A stretch of DNA of 64,000 bases from Pusillimonas sp. UBA3987 (GTDB lineage: Bacteria > Pseudomonadota > Gammaproteobacteria > Burkholderiales > Burkholderiaceae_B), in the NCBI GenBank assembly GCA_002384935.1, contig DGCD01000004.1, positions 2,377-66,376 of the forward strand, given 5' to 3'. Made by a program: the position numbers and the translations under genes. The notes under the pieces are model-generated. The model ran no database searches, was not told the DNA's origin, and saw only the letters and a list, made by a program, of their open reading frames with translations. Of this stretch, positions 7,178 through 15,765 are shown piece after piece. How positions within the stretch are numbered: the stretch's first letter is position 1; the number at the start of each line of letters is the position of its first letter.

Positions 7178-8947
7178 ATGGCTACTCAATTAAAAGAAGT
7201 GGATGCCGTGCTCATCGGTGTAGGATTAGTGGGCTCCATACTGGGCCGGGAGTTGACGAAGGCAGGGTTGAAGGTGGTGGGCTTGGAGCGCGGCGAGCCA
7301 AGATCGACCGTGCCAGACTTTCAGGGCCCGCACATGCACGATGAATTGCGTTACTCGGTGCGTAAAGCTTTGATGCAGGACAACACCAAAGAAACACTGA
7401 CATTTCGCAATCACAGAAACCAAGTGGCGCTTCCTATGCGACGGTGGGAGGGTTTTTTGCCTGGAACAGGCGTGGGCGGTGCCGCGGTACATTGGAACGG
7501 GCAAACCTACCGCTTTCAGGACACAGACCTGCGCATGCGCACACTGACTGAAGAACGTTATGGAAAGGATTTTCTTTCCGACGAGCTTATCGTTCAAGAC
7601 TGGGGAGTCAGTGCGGACGATCTGGAACGACATTACGACCGCTTCGAATATCTTCTTGGCGTTAGCGGCAAGGCTGGAAATCTCAACGGAAAAAAAATCG
7701 AAGGAGGCAATCCGTTCGAAGATCCTCGTTCTCGCGAGTATCCGAATCCGCCCATGAAAGAACCTTATGGCTCTGCCCTGTTCAGGAAAGCTGCCCAGGA
7801 ACTGGGTTACCACCCCTACTCTCAACCCTCATCCAACTTGAGCCAGCCCTATACAAATCCGGAAGGCCTTAAACTAAGTACCTGCATGTTCTGCGGGTAC
7901 TGCGAGCGCTACGGCTGTGAACATTACGCCAAGGCATCCCCCCAGACTATTCTGTTGCCTATCCTGCTCAAAGACAATAATTTCGAGTTGCGCACCCAAT
8001 GCCAAGTGTTACGGATTAACCTGGATTCCTTGGGCAAGAAGGCAACGGGGGTCACTTACATAGACGGCGCGGGACGCGAGTATGAGCAACCCGCCTCCAT
8101 GGTTATATTGGGGGGTTACTCCCTGAATAATGTGCGCATGTTGCTGCTCTCCGGTATAGGCAAACCCTACGATCCTAAAACTGGCGAGGGCGTCGTTGGA
8201 CGCAACTACGCCTACCAGACGATGAGCGGCGTCAAGGTGTTCTACGATCAGGATGTAAACATTAATCCTTTTATGCGTTCAGGAGCCTCGGGAACAGTTA
8301 TCTCTGATTTCGTCAGCGACAATTTCGATCATGGCCCACTGGGTTTTGTGGGCGGCGGTTATATTGGCGAGGTGATGAGCCATGGACGGCCCATCGAGTT
8401 CCATCCTACTCCACCGGGTACTGCCCCTTGGGGTTCGAACTGGAAGAGGTCGGTCATCAAGCACTACAACCATACGGCGGTACTCAACGTACATGGTAGC
8501 TCGGTGGCGACTCGTCAGAATTACCTCGACCTGGACCCTACCTATAAAGACGCGTGGGGGCTGCCGCTACTGCGCATGACCTTCGACTTTCCTGAGAATG
8601 ACCTGAAAATGTCTGCCTACGTGACAGAAAAGGCAATGGAAATCGGCCGCGCAATGGGCGGCAAGCAAGTTTCAGGCGGCCCCCGCAAAGGCCCATATAC
8701 AACGACCCAATATCAGACTACCCACAATACCGGCGGCACGGTCATGGGAGACGACCCTTCAACCAGCGTCGTAAATCGGTATCTGCAAAGCTGGGATGTA
8801 CCGAATTTGTTCGTAATCGGCGCTTCGAATTTCCCGCAAAACGCCTCGTACAACCCTACCGATACAGTGGGTGCGCTGGCATATCTTGCAGCGGATACGA
8901 TCGTAAACCAGTACATCAAATCTCCCGGACCGTTGGTGCAAGCATGA
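7178..8947 (+). CDS. GMC-family membrane dehydrogenase flavoprotein subunit
   Basis: 589 residues from the ATG at 7178, which has GAGGAG 8 nt upstream; the longer GTG start at 7136 lies inside the previous gene. FAD-dependent glucose-methanol-choline oxidoreductase that oxidises a sugar or alcohol on the periplasmic side and passes electrons to the cytochrome subunit. Visible: the N-terminal dinucleotide fold (LIGVGLVGSILGRELTKAGLKVVGLERG), the FAD contact GTGVGGAAVHWNGQ, a Cys-rich insert CMFCGYCERYGCEHYA (about 240-255), typical of gluconate/sorbitol-type dehydrogenases and possibly holding an Fe-S cluster, and the C-terminal GMC signature NASYNPTDTVGALAYLAAD. It lacks its own signal peptide and should ride with the Tat-exported partner. 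Substrate (gluconate, 2-ketogluconate, glucose, sorbitol) is undetermined. Confidence 0.9.
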   Translation: MATQLKEVDAVLIGVGLVGSILGRELTKAGLKVVGLERGEPRSTVPDFQGPHMHDELRYSVRKALMQDNTKETLTFRNHRNQVALPMRRWEGFLPGTGVGGAAVHWNGQTYRFQDTDLRMRTLTEERYGKDFLSDELIVQDWGVSADDLERHYDRFEYLLGVSGKAGNLNGKKIEGGNPFEDPRSREYPNPPMKEPYGSALFRKAAQELGYHPYSQPSSNLSQPYTNPEGLKLSTCMFCGYCERYGCEHYAKASPQTILLPILLKDNNFELRTQCQVLRINLDSLGKKATGVTYIDGAGREYEQPASMVILGGYSLNNVRMLLLSGIGKPYDPKTGEGVVGRNYAYQTMSGVKVFYDQDVNINPFMRSGASGTVISDFVSDNFDHGPLGFVGGGYIGEVMSHGRPIEFHPTPPGTAPWGSNWKRSVIKHYNHTAVLNVHGSSVATRQNYLDLDPTYKDAWGLPLLRMTFDFPENDLKMSAYVTEKAMEIGRAMGGKQVSGGPRKGPYTTTQYQTTHNTGGTVMGDDPSTSVVNRYLQSWDVPNLFVIGASNFPQNASYNPTDTVGALAYLAADTIVNQYIKSPGPLVQA

Positions 8948-9864
8948 AAAACCACACAACAAGCGTATTGACGCTGACTTTTATGTTTCCATTCGCTACG
9001 AGCTGGGCCCAAGAGGCTCCCCAACCTGCGCAGCCCGTCTCGCCCGTTGCAAGTGCGGCATCGTCTCAGCCGGTCAACCAAGTGGTCGAACGCATCATCA
9101 CCCAGGGCGTGCCGGACAAAGGCGTCATGGCCTGTGCCAGTTGCCACGGTACACAGGGGGAGGGCAACGCAATGGGCGGCTTCCCGCAGCTCGCTTCACA
9201 GCCCGAGGCATATCTGGCCAAGCAACTAACGGATTACGCCGAAGGCAGTCGAAAAAATGCCGTAATGGAGCCCATCGCAAAAGGACTCACACCGGAAGAA
9301 CGCTCAGGTGTCGCCGCCTATTATGCAAAGATGCCGACAGCAAATACAGCGACTGCGGCGGGCGGGACGGCCCCCCAGCCGACCAGCAAAGGGGCAAATC
9401 GAGGCCAGGTACTGGCCAAGGTGGGAGACGAATCCAAGCAGGTGCAAGCTTGCATCAACTGCCATGGGCCGGGCGGTTCGGGCAGCGCTCCAACTTATCC
9501 GTCTTTGGCAGGCCAACACGCCTCTTATTTGATCGCTGCTTTACAAGCCTTTGCCAGTGGTGCGCGCACGAATGACGAAACAGGTCAGATGCCCGCTATA
9601 GCTCGACGCCTGGGTTCTGACGACATCGCCGCTGTGTCTGCTTATTTTGCGGCTCGCCAACCGCCTGAATACGATCCTGCTGCTGCGGCCAAGCTCAAAG
9701 AAGTTCGCCAACAAGCTGCGCAAGGTTCCACCTCGGTGACACCGGCACATCCTGAGAATAAAGAGCAGGCAACCGGTATCGGTACCGAGCAAGGCTCACC
9801 GACAACAGGCGGTTCTCAGGGGCCTGGCGGTGCCAGTAGTGGTTCCCGGAACACACCCAGGTAG
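8944..9864 (+). CDS. Dihaem c-type cytochrome subunit of the GMC dehydrogenase
   Basis: 306 residues; ATG overlaps the stop of the flavoprotein gene (ATGA), so the genes are translationally coupled. A Sec signal peptide (about residues 1-22, ending SWAQ) is followed by two class I/c4-like haem domains with CASCHGTQGEG and CINCHGPGGSG motifs, each with a downstream Met candidate. It would take electrons from the flavoprotein and deliver them to quinone or terminal oxidases. Classical gluconate dehydrogenase cytochromes have three haem motifs and a C-terminal membrane anchor; this one has two and ends in a Pro/Gly/Ser-rich tail with no membrane helix, so the partner is probably soluble or only peripherally bound. 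Confidence 0.88.
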   Translation: MKNHTTSVLTLTFMFPFATSWAQEAPQPAQPVSPVASAASSQPVNQVVERIITQGVPDKGVMACASCHGTQGEGNAMGGFPQLASQPEAYLAKQLTDYAEGSRKNAVMEPIAKGLTPEERSGVAAYYAKMPTANTATAAGGTAPQPTSKGANRGQVLAKVGDESKQVQACINCHGPGGSGSAPTYPSLAGQHASYLIAALQAFASGARTNDETGQMPAIARRLGSDDIAAVSAYFAARQPPEYDPAAAAKLKEVRQQAAQGSTSVTPAHPENKEQATGIGTEQGSPTTGGSQGPGGASSGSRNTPR

Positions 9865-9903
9865 AAGGGACGGATACGAGCCGAAGCTACGCTATCCGTC
9901 CTT
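9865..9903. terminator. Stem-loop terminator between convergent genes
   Basis: Begins at the base after the cytochrome stop codon: left arm AAGGGACGGATA and right arm TATCCGTCCTT form an 11-pair stem (one G-U) with a 16-nt loop. The U-tract is weak on both strands. Its place between a rightward operon and a leftward gene fits a shared terminator. Confidence 0.65.
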
Positions 9904-9965
9904 ATCTCGGTTGTCGCCCACTGACAACGCTTCTTGCTTCTTTCCCAAAACGAGGTCGCCACCGT

Positions 9966-10532
9966 TTACTCGCTTTCCTGCTTTTGATTGATTTTTCGAG
10001 CCATTTCCAAGTGTTCCCGCAGCTTGGGCAGCGTTTTGGCAGCCAAAGCCTTCACGTCGGGGTCCTTTGCCTGCCTGGCGGCCTCTTCAAACATCTGTAC
10101 CGTGGCCTCGTGTGAAGCGACGCCAATTCGGTTGATGTACATTGCATCGAATGCGTCACCCGAAAGCGCCTTGAGCGCGGTAATTTCGGCGGTTTGCATA
10201 ACAGAGGGTTCGTTTGGCACTTCGTAGTCCTTTTCCGTTGCGAGTGCGGATACCTCTTCGATCATTTTACTGTGATCTTTTATCATCATAGCGGCGAAAT
10301 CCTTTACCTCCTTACTGCTGCCCTTCTCCTGGGCGAGACGGCTACCTTCGATCTCGGCATAACTACCTTGTGTAGCATTTTCAAGAAAAGTCTGGTCTTC
10401 TTGAACCAATTGCGTTTCCCCTTGCTGAACGTTTCCGGTTGTAAGCGCTTGCGGAGTGGTTTGGGCCTGCGCAGAGACCCCCGCCAGTGCAGTGCTGAGT
10501 GTGCAGATCATAAAGGCACGAGATAGTTTCAT
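9966..10532 (-). CDS. Exported DUF4142 protein
   Basis: 188 residues from the ATG at 10532, which has AAGGAG at the right distance; an upstream extension to 10571 has none. A clean Sec signal peptide (MKLSRAFMICTLSTALAGVSAQA, cleaved about residue 23) is followed by DUF4142: QTFLENATQGSYAEIEGSRLAQEKGSS, KDFAAMMIKDHSKM, MYINRIGVASHEATVQMFEEAA and LPKLREHLEMARKI. The product is periplasmic and ferritin-like in fold, with no proven function. It is a paralogue of the product of 3710-4267 but, unlike it, exported. A strong sigma-54-type promoter lies at 10583-10598. Confidence 0.9.
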   Translation of the reverse strand: MKLSRAFMICTLSTALAGVSAQAQTTPQALTTGNVQQGETQLVQEDQTFLENATQGSYAEIEGSRLAQEKGSSKEVKDFAAMMIKDHSKMIEEVSALATEKDYEVPNEPSVMQTAEITALKALSGDAFDAMYINRIGVASHEATVQMFEEAARQAKDPDVKALAAKTLPKLREHLEMARKINQKQESE

Positions 10533-10582
10533 AGTAAGCTCCTTAGGAATAAGCTGGGCGGTATGCCACAACCTCCTTTATC

Positions 10583-10598
10583 AGCAAGAGCCGTACCA
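10583..10598 (-). promoter_or_regulatory. Sigma-54 promoter for the exported DUF4142 gene
   Basis: Reading leftward: TGGTACGGCTCTTGCT. It has GG-N10-GC spacing, an intact TTGCT at -12, and only C-to-T at the fourth position of TGGCACG. Predicted start near 10571, about 40 nt before the ATG at 10532. Confidence 0.7.
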
Positions 10599-10637
10599 GA
10601 AAGCCCGCTGTCATCTGCGAACAAAGCGGACGATTGC

Positions 10638-11888
10638 TCAAATTTTTCTACCGGCAAGCTTCAAGAACAATGGAGCGTGCGGCAGTGCCGGCAAACGTGT
10701 GGTATTAATGCGGAGGTCTTTGGAGACGATGCTATACGAAAGTCGGTCGACTAAAAACCGCACTGTGACCTCCATCAGCACCAAGGTTATGTCCTCACCG
10801 GGACATCGATGTTGCATGCCCGCTTGGCCGCCACCTTGTGGCACGAACGCGAATTCGCCAGGATAAAAACCTTCGAAACGCTCGGGATTGAACTTATCTG
10901 GTAGAGACCAGGTACGCGCGTCGTGGTTGGTGCCATACAGATCTAGCATGACCCTTTTTCCCTGAGGAAAATAGAACCCTTGCCACTCGAAATCTCGGCG
11001 AACGCGGGCCACGACAGCGGGGAAAAACGGATAATAGCGCCTCACCTCCTGGACAAACCAATGCAAATACGGTCGGTTGTGCGTAACGAGGGCCTCACGC
11101 GAAGGTGGATGCCTATACAGGGCATGCGCACACCATACAATATAAACCGATATCGCTATGATCGGCCTCAATACATTGAGCAGTTCCACTGCTGCAATCC
11201 GCGGCGCTAGCAATGCACCGGCTGCATCGCGGTGATTCGCAACGATATTCAAGGCACCGTCCGAAGCTACGGAGGTCTGACCGCCACGCACCGAGGTGAT
11301 GAGTTGCTCAAGCCAACTTTCCGCATTGCGGCGGGCTGCGCGAGAACGACAATGAAGTAACAGTCCTCTGGCCGCATCATTAAACAACGACACTAGTTCA
11401 CCGGTGCGTTGTGATAATTCCCTGTCGGCCACCGGTACGCCGGCCCAGCGAAACGCGGCTCGTGCCAGTACCTCGTGAGCGGCTTCGTACAGCGCCACGG
11501 TACTGCAGGGTGTCCAATGCGAGGACAACTCTTCCCATTGCCGGCGGGTTTCTTCTGCCAGACTCGCGATCCGGCCTGGTCCCAGTAGATGCATAAACAG
11601 TGCTTTACGGTGCTGGTGCGCTGCGCCGTCAAGGCTTTGCACCGCTCCTTTACCAAATAGTGTTGCGCGCAAGGGCTCCGGCGCCGCTCCTTGACGCTGA
11701 AATCGTTGCGAATCATAAAAAATTTGAGCAGCCCGCGCCCCCATCATGCAAACCGTCCGCTCAAGCAATATCCGCGTTTCAAAGACATCAGTGCCTAACT
11801 CTGTACAACGATCGCCAATGTAGCCATAGGGATTTGACAATAACTGATAAGTACTATCGAAATACCCGTCGCGCGGCATCGAATTCAT
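10638..11888 (-). CDS. Cytochrome P450 of the CYP152 peroxygenase type
   Basis: 416 residues; ATG at 11888 with AAGGGA upstream. It resembles the hydrogen-peroxide-driven fatty acid hydroxylases (P450-BSbeta, SPalpha). Visible: FVQEVRRYYPFFPAVVARVRRDFEWQG, LDLYGTNHDARTW, FNPERFEGF, and the haem loop FVPQGGGQAGMQHRCPGED with the ligand Cys at residue 362. In place of the usual acid-alcohol pair of the I-helix it has LRPIIAIS with Arg241, the residue that binds the fatty acid carboxylate in this family. It should therefore hydroxylate (alpha/beta) or decarboxylate fatty acids using H2O2 without a reductase; no reductase or ferredoxin gene is adjacent. It stands alone between a DUF4142 gene and DUF3008, with its own sigma-54-type promoter. 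Confidence 0.9.
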   Translation of the reverse strand: MNSMPRDGYFDSTYQLLSNPYGYIGDRCTELGTDVFETRILLERTVCMMGARAAQIFYDSQRFQRQGAAPEPLRATLFGKGAVQSLDGAAHQHRKALFMHLLGPGRIASLAEETRRQWEELSSHWTPCSTVALYEAAHEVLARAAFRWAGVPVADRELSQRTGELVSLFNDAARGLLLHCRSRAARRNAESWLEQLITSVRGGQTSVASDGALNIVANHRDAAGALLAPRIAAVELLNVLRPIIAISVYIVWCAHALYRHPPSREALVTHNRPYLHWFVQEVRRYYPFFPAVVARVRRDFEWQGFYFPQGKRVMLDLYGTNHDARTWSLPDKFNPERFEGFYPGEFAFVPQGGGQAGMQHRCPGEDITLVLMEVTVRFLVDRLSYSIVSKDLRINTTRLPALPHAPLFLKLAGRKI

Positions 11889-11987
11889 AACATCCCTTGC
11901 TGTAGTTGGCGCTGGTTAAACACTTGGATAGAAAGCCCGACATCTAGGCTGCAAAAGCTGTGGTGATATGCCAGCTTCATATTCATC

Positions 11988-12003
11988 AGCAAGACTCGTA
12001 CCA
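11988..12003 (-). promoter_or_regulatory. Sigma-54 promoter for the P450 gene
   Basis: Reading leftward: TGGTACGAGTCTTGCT, GG-N10-GC, almost the same as the site at 10583-10598. Predicted start near 11976, giving a leader of about 90 nt. The rest of 11889-12120 shows no other clear signal. Confidence 0.7.
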
Positions 12004-12120
12004 ACAATTTTCACCCTACGGTTAGATTACGTCTGTTTACCAACTAATACTTTTCATGATTGGAAAGCTTTGCTACCCCGGCAGATAATGAAGTTGTTTT
12101 TTCTTATTCGGGAGTAACTG

Positions 12121-12303
12121 ATGCAAGCTAAGTCTAAAAGCCAACAGCAGGCTGCAGGTATCGCCCTTTCAGCGAAAGAGGGAGAAACAAAAAAAAGTGA
12201 ATTAAAAGGCGCTTCAAAGTCGATGTACAAATCGATGACCAAAAAAGAACTAGAAGAAATGGCCAGTACCAGTCGGTCGGACAAACCCAAACATAAGAAG
12301 TAG
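12121..12303 (+). CDS. DUF3008 family small protein
   Basis: 60 residues, preceded by GGGAG. It matches the DUF3008 family closely over its whole length: MQAKSKSQQQAAGIALSAKEG, then the conserved SELKGASKSMYKSMTKKELEEMA core and a Lys-rich tail (KPKHKK). It is small, very polar and basic, with no membrane segment. Function unknown; homologues are often found in stress-related accessory clusters. A strong inverted repeat follows 22 nt after the stop. Confidence 0.88.
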   Translation: MQAKSKSQQQAAGIALSAKEGETKKSELKGASKSMYKSMTKKELEEMASTSRSDKPKHKK

Positions 12304-12324
12304 ATACGTTTAGCGTGCCGTACA

Positions 12325-12353
12325 ACGATCACCCAAATCAATTGGGTGATCGT
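12325..12353. terminator. Perfect 11-bp inverted repeat after DUF3008
   Basis: ACGATCACCCA - AATCAAT - TGGGTGATCGT. The stem is perfect with a 7-nt loop but has no T-run, so it may be a Rho-independent terminator of modest strength or an operator for the next gene, whose start is 35 nt downstream. Confidence 0.5.
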
Positions 12354-12387
12354 GGAGCGTCCACGTCAACTTATGAAGGAGTAGTTA

Positions 12388-13239
12388 ATGACGCAAACAA
12401 TGCCCCCACAGCACCAAGATGAGCAGCCTGGCCGCGAATCAGAAATGCATCCAGCGCCAATTTATGATGACCCAAACTATAAGCCCGCCGGTAAATTGCA
12501 TGACAAAGTCGCACTGATCACCGGCGGAGATAGTGGAATTGGTCGTGCCACAGCTATTGCATTTGCTAAAGAAGGCGCGAAGATTGCCATCGTATATCTT
12601 GAGGAAGACAACGATGCCGAAGAAACTCAACAATGCGCTGAGAACTACGATACTGAAGTTCTTTTGATTAAAGGAGATATAGGCGACGTTGCGTTTGCAA
12701 AACAATGTGTTCATGACACGATCGAACATTTCGGAAGACTCGATATTCTGGTCAACAATGCCGGTGAGCAGCACACGGTGGCCGAACCTGAAGACATTAG
12801 TCAAGAACAACTGGTTCGTACGTTTCAAACCAATTTCTTTAGTATTGTGACGATAACTCTTGAGGCTTTGACTGTTATGGGCGAAGGTGCATCGATTATC
12901 AACACATCATCCATAACAGCATTTAAAGGAAATCCAGACCTAATTGACTATTCTGCGACAAAAGGAGCCATTACCTCATTTACCCGTTCACTTTCAACAA
13001 AAATTGCCAGCAGGAAAATTCGGGTCAATGCAGTTGCGCCGGGCCCTATCTGGACGCCGTTAATACCCGCCTCTTTTTCGGCTGATAAGGTAGCGGAGTT
13101 TGGAAAATCCACACCGATGGGTAGACCTGGTCAGCCTTTTGAATTAGCGCCCGCATACGTTTATCTCGCTAGTTCCGATTCAACCTATGTGTCCGGTCAA
13201 ACGATACATGTCAATGGAGGGACAATCGTAAACAGTTAA
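12388..13239 (+). CDS. Short-chain dehydrogenase/reductase (YghA/YhdF type)
   Basis: 283 residues; AAGGAG lies upstream. NAD(P)-dependent SDR of the group with an extra ~45-residue N-terminal stretch (MHPAPIYDDPNYKPAGKLHDKVALITGG). Motifs: TGGDSGIG cofactor loop (about 49-56), NNAG, the catalytic Ser in INTSSITAF, YSATKG carrying Tyr and Lys, and the C-terminal SGQTIHVNGG. Bacillus relatives of this group belong to the general stress response; the substrate is unknown, usually an aldehyde or sugar. It is more AT-rich than the glycogen genes, like its neighbours ligD and ku. It ends 68 nt from the oppositely oriented ligD. Confidence 0.9.
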   Translation: MTQTMPPQHQDEQPGRESEMHPAPIYDDPNYKPAGKLHDKVALITGGDSGIGRATAIAFAKEGAKIAIVYLEEDNDAEETQQCAENYDTEVLLIKGDIGDVAFAKQCVHDTIEHFGRLDILVNNAGEQHTVAEPEDISQEQLVRTFQTNFFSIVTITLEALTVMGEGASIINTSSITAFKGNPDLIDYSATKGAITSFTRSLSTKIASRKIRVNAVAPGPIWTPLIPASFSADKVAEFGKSTPMGRPGQPFELAPAYVYLASSDSTYVSGQTIHVNGGTIVNS

Positions 13240-13307
13240 TTACCCATCTTGTAAAACCAGTTGTTAAAGCTTGAAGCGTTAGCGATTTATTTTGTGGGGC
13301 TTGATCG

Positions 13308-15737
13308 TTAGTTGTTTGTACTCAGCGGCTTATTATTGAGCTCGGATGGCAAGCCCTGCCTTATTTCTGCAATGCCGCCCCATGGATCACCTTTAAGACG
13401 AGACAAGCGCCTTGGCAATGATTTAATGTCATACGCCGATGCAGATTTCAGTCTTGATAGCTCATCCCACCTCAAAGGTGTTGCGATGGGGGCTCCTGGC
13501 CGAGCGCGCAAAGAGTAAGAACAGATACTCGTTGCACCGCGCGAATTTCTTAAATAATCAACAAAGATCTTCCCAGTACGCTGGGCTTTGGACGCTGTGG
13601 CCACATATTTGTCGGGAAAAGCAATCGCTAACGTCTTGGCGAACGCTCGGGAAAATTCTTTTGCTGTCTCCCAAGGAATACTAGGATTGAGGGGGACGAC
13701 TACATGTAGCCCCTTTCCGCCAGAAGTTCGCAGAAAAGACTGTAGCCCCAAATCGTTGAGTAACTGATAGATTTTGCGTGCGGCCTGTTTTACATCCGCC
13801 CATTTCGCATCGTCGGACGGGTCCAGATCAAATACCAGTCGATCACAGTTGCTCAGGTTATCCGCCATTGATCCCCAAGGATGGAACTCAAGGACATTGA
13901 ATTGTGCCAGTTGCAGGATATCGCGCTCCTCATGGACGACTAAATAGTTTTCCTTGGTACCCTTTTTCTCATTTACCAGGACAGTGTTAACGTTTAATCC
14001 TGGAGTATGGTGCTTTTGAAAAAAACAATTTCCTTGTCGACCTTCAGGACAACGAAGTACAGATAGTGGACGTCCCAATAACTCAGGGAGCAACCACGGC
14101 ATTACGCCTTCATAGTAAGTAATCACATCAAGTTTGGTGATATCCAGGCCAGGAAACACAATACGTTCCGGACTACTAATATTTATCCTGTCTTTGCTCA
14201 TATTGTGCTCACCTCGTCGTACACCAATTAAATCTTCAAGGGTCTTGTCGAGCCGTAAACTTTTAAATGCAGTATGTCGCAGTAGTTCCTGACTACTTAG
14301 CCCACGATAAAACACTTCAACAATATGTTTAGGTTTTACCCACCAGGCGTTGCGCAAATCGGACTCGACGTTATCAATGTTTATTGAAGGCTTGCGAGTC
14401 GCTTTCGGCCTAAGCATGGAAGATAAGGTATCAAGCATTTCGTCATTTATTCCGGTGCCCACTCTTCCAGCTAGAATCCAACCGTCTTTTCTATCAAACC
14501 GAGCCAATAGCAATGAACCAATACCGACGCGGCTGCCTTTTGGTTCTATAAATCCGGCGATGGCAAAATCATCACTTGATTGAAATTTGATTTTCTGCCA
14601 GTTAGGATTGCGTCCTGGCCGATACGGCGAGTTAACCCGCTTGGAAATAACGCCTTCTAACTTTTCCCTGGCGATGTAACTCATCATATCCTGCCCATTG
14701 CCTTGCAAATGGGCACTATAGCGAAGTACGCCCGGGCTGTTCTCCAAAATCTTTTCTAGCCAATACTTGCGGTCGGCTAGCTCCACCCTCGATATGTCAT
14801 AGCCGTCGTAGTACAAGAGATCAAAAATCATGTACGTCAATGGAGCCTGGACTCGGCCGGACAGCGTAGCTTGTAAAAGACTGAAATGACTTCGAATGCC
14901 TTTCAAAGCAGCCAACTCGCCGTCGAATGCGGCATTATTAACCCCTAGGTTTCTAATCGCATAAACGATATCCGGCAACCTCGATGTCCAGTCCTGACCG
15001 TTTCGAGACCACAATTTCGGTTCACTATTTACAACCGTACACAGCAATCGGTAACCGTCCCATTTAATTTCGTGTAGCCATTCCTGGCCCTTAGGCGGCA
15101 TGGTTTCGGACTTACAAAGCAAAGGTGCAAACGCTTCTTGTTTGAGCTTGGCAGCATGCGATTTCGGATGATTTTTTATTTGAGTCGTAATACGTGGATC
15201 CGGTACGCTTCGTTTTTTTTTGTCATCAACTGCCGATAGAAAATCGTCCGCCTCTTTATCGCCGGCGAAAACATCAGACTGTTTGATTAAAAACCATGCC
15301 GGCTGACGTCCATGACGCCTGCTTTTAACCAAACTCCATTTTCCTTGCAGGTACTTGCCAAATAAAGTAAACCGTAAATGGCCTTTGGCTAGTTGTTGCG
15401 CCGTATCTTCTTCGCTGCTCCAGACACCATGATCAAAGATCGCCACGTGACCCGCTCCATATTCTCCTGCGGGGATCTCTCCTTCAAATTTTGCATAGCT
15501 TATAGGATGATCTTCCACTTCAACCGCGAGCCTCTTCACAGAAGGATCAAGACTTGGCCCTTTAGGTACCGCCCAACTTTTAAGCGTGCCTCCGATCTGA
15601 AGCCGCAGGTCGTAATGGCGGTGGCTCGCGTGGTGCAGCTGAACAACAAAAATTGAACGTTGCCTGGTTTGAATGTCTGCTTGCGGCTCGGTCGTTTTGT
15701 TGAATCTGCGTTTTCGCTGATATTCCGACAGGCTCAT
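13308..15737 (-). CDS. ATP-dependent DNA ligase D (end joining)
   Basis: 809 residues. Multifunctional enzyme of bacterial non-homologous end joining. Domain order PE-LIG-POL: a 3'-phosphoesterase domain at about 25-150 (FVVQLHHASHRHYDLRLQ, WAVPKGPSLDP, GEYGAGHVAIFDHG); an ATP-dependent ligase at about 200-500 with the adenylated Lys in EIKWDGYRL, the FDGEL and EGVISKR motifs and the OB fold; then a primase-polymerase domain at about 525-800 (LDITKLDVITYYEGVMPWLLPEL, catalytic LVFDLDPSDD, RTSGGKGLHVVVPL). All catalytic motifs are present. Ku lies 28 nt upstream in the same operon. The composition is AT-rich compared with the flanking glycogen genes. Confidence 0.97.
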   Translation of the reverse strand: MSLSEYQRKRRFNKTTEPQADIQTRQRSIFVVQLHHASHRHYDLRLQIGGTLKSWAVPKGPSLDPSVKRLAVEVEDHPISYAKFEGEIPAGEYGAGHVAIFDHGVWSSEEDTAQQLAKGHLRFTLFGKYLQGKWSLVKSRRHGRQPAWFLIKQSDVFAGDKEADDFLSAVDDKKKRSVPDPRITTQIKNHPKSHAAKLKQEAFAPLLCKSETMPPKGQEWLHEIKWDGYRLLCTVVNSEPKLWSRNGQDWTSRLPDIVYAIRNLGVNNAAFDGELAALKGIRSHFSLLQATLSGRVQAPLTYMIFDLLYYDGYDISRVELADRKYWLEKILENSPGVLRYSAHLQGNGQDMMSYIAREKLEGVISKRVNSPYRPGRNPNWQKIKFQSSDDFAIAGFIEPKGSRVGIGSLLLARFDRKDGWILAGRVGTGINDEMLDTLSSMLRPKATRKPSINIDNVESDLRNAWWVKPKHIVEVFYRGLSSQELLRHTAFKSLRLDKTLEDLIGVRRGEHNMSKDRINISSPERIVFPGLDITKLDVITYYEGVMPWLLPELLGRPLSVLRCPEGRQGNCFFQKHHTPGLNVNTVLVNEKKGTKENYLVVHEERDILQLAQFNVLEFHPWGSMADNLSNCDRLVFDLDPSDDAKWADVKQAARKIYQLLNDLGLQSFLRTSGGKGLHVVVPLNPSIPWETAKEFSRAFAKTLAIAFPDKYVATASKAQRTGKIFVDYLRNSRGATSICSYSLRARPGAPIATPLRWDELSRLKSASAYDIKSLPRRLSRLKGDPWGGIAEIRQGLPSELNNKPLSTNN

Positions 15738-15765
15738 TCATTACCCCCTTAAAGAGGCGTGTTTC

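Noticed and set aside
8713..9147. Leftward frame across the end of the GMC dehydrogenase and the start of the cytochrome gene
   Set aside because: Antisense to two well supported genes; sequence has no recognisable domain.
12344..12362. GG-N10-GC match upstream of the short-chain dehydrogenase at 12388
   Set aside because: The -12 box reads GAGC and the -24 box is poor; the match falls in the arm of the inverted repeat, so chance is likely.
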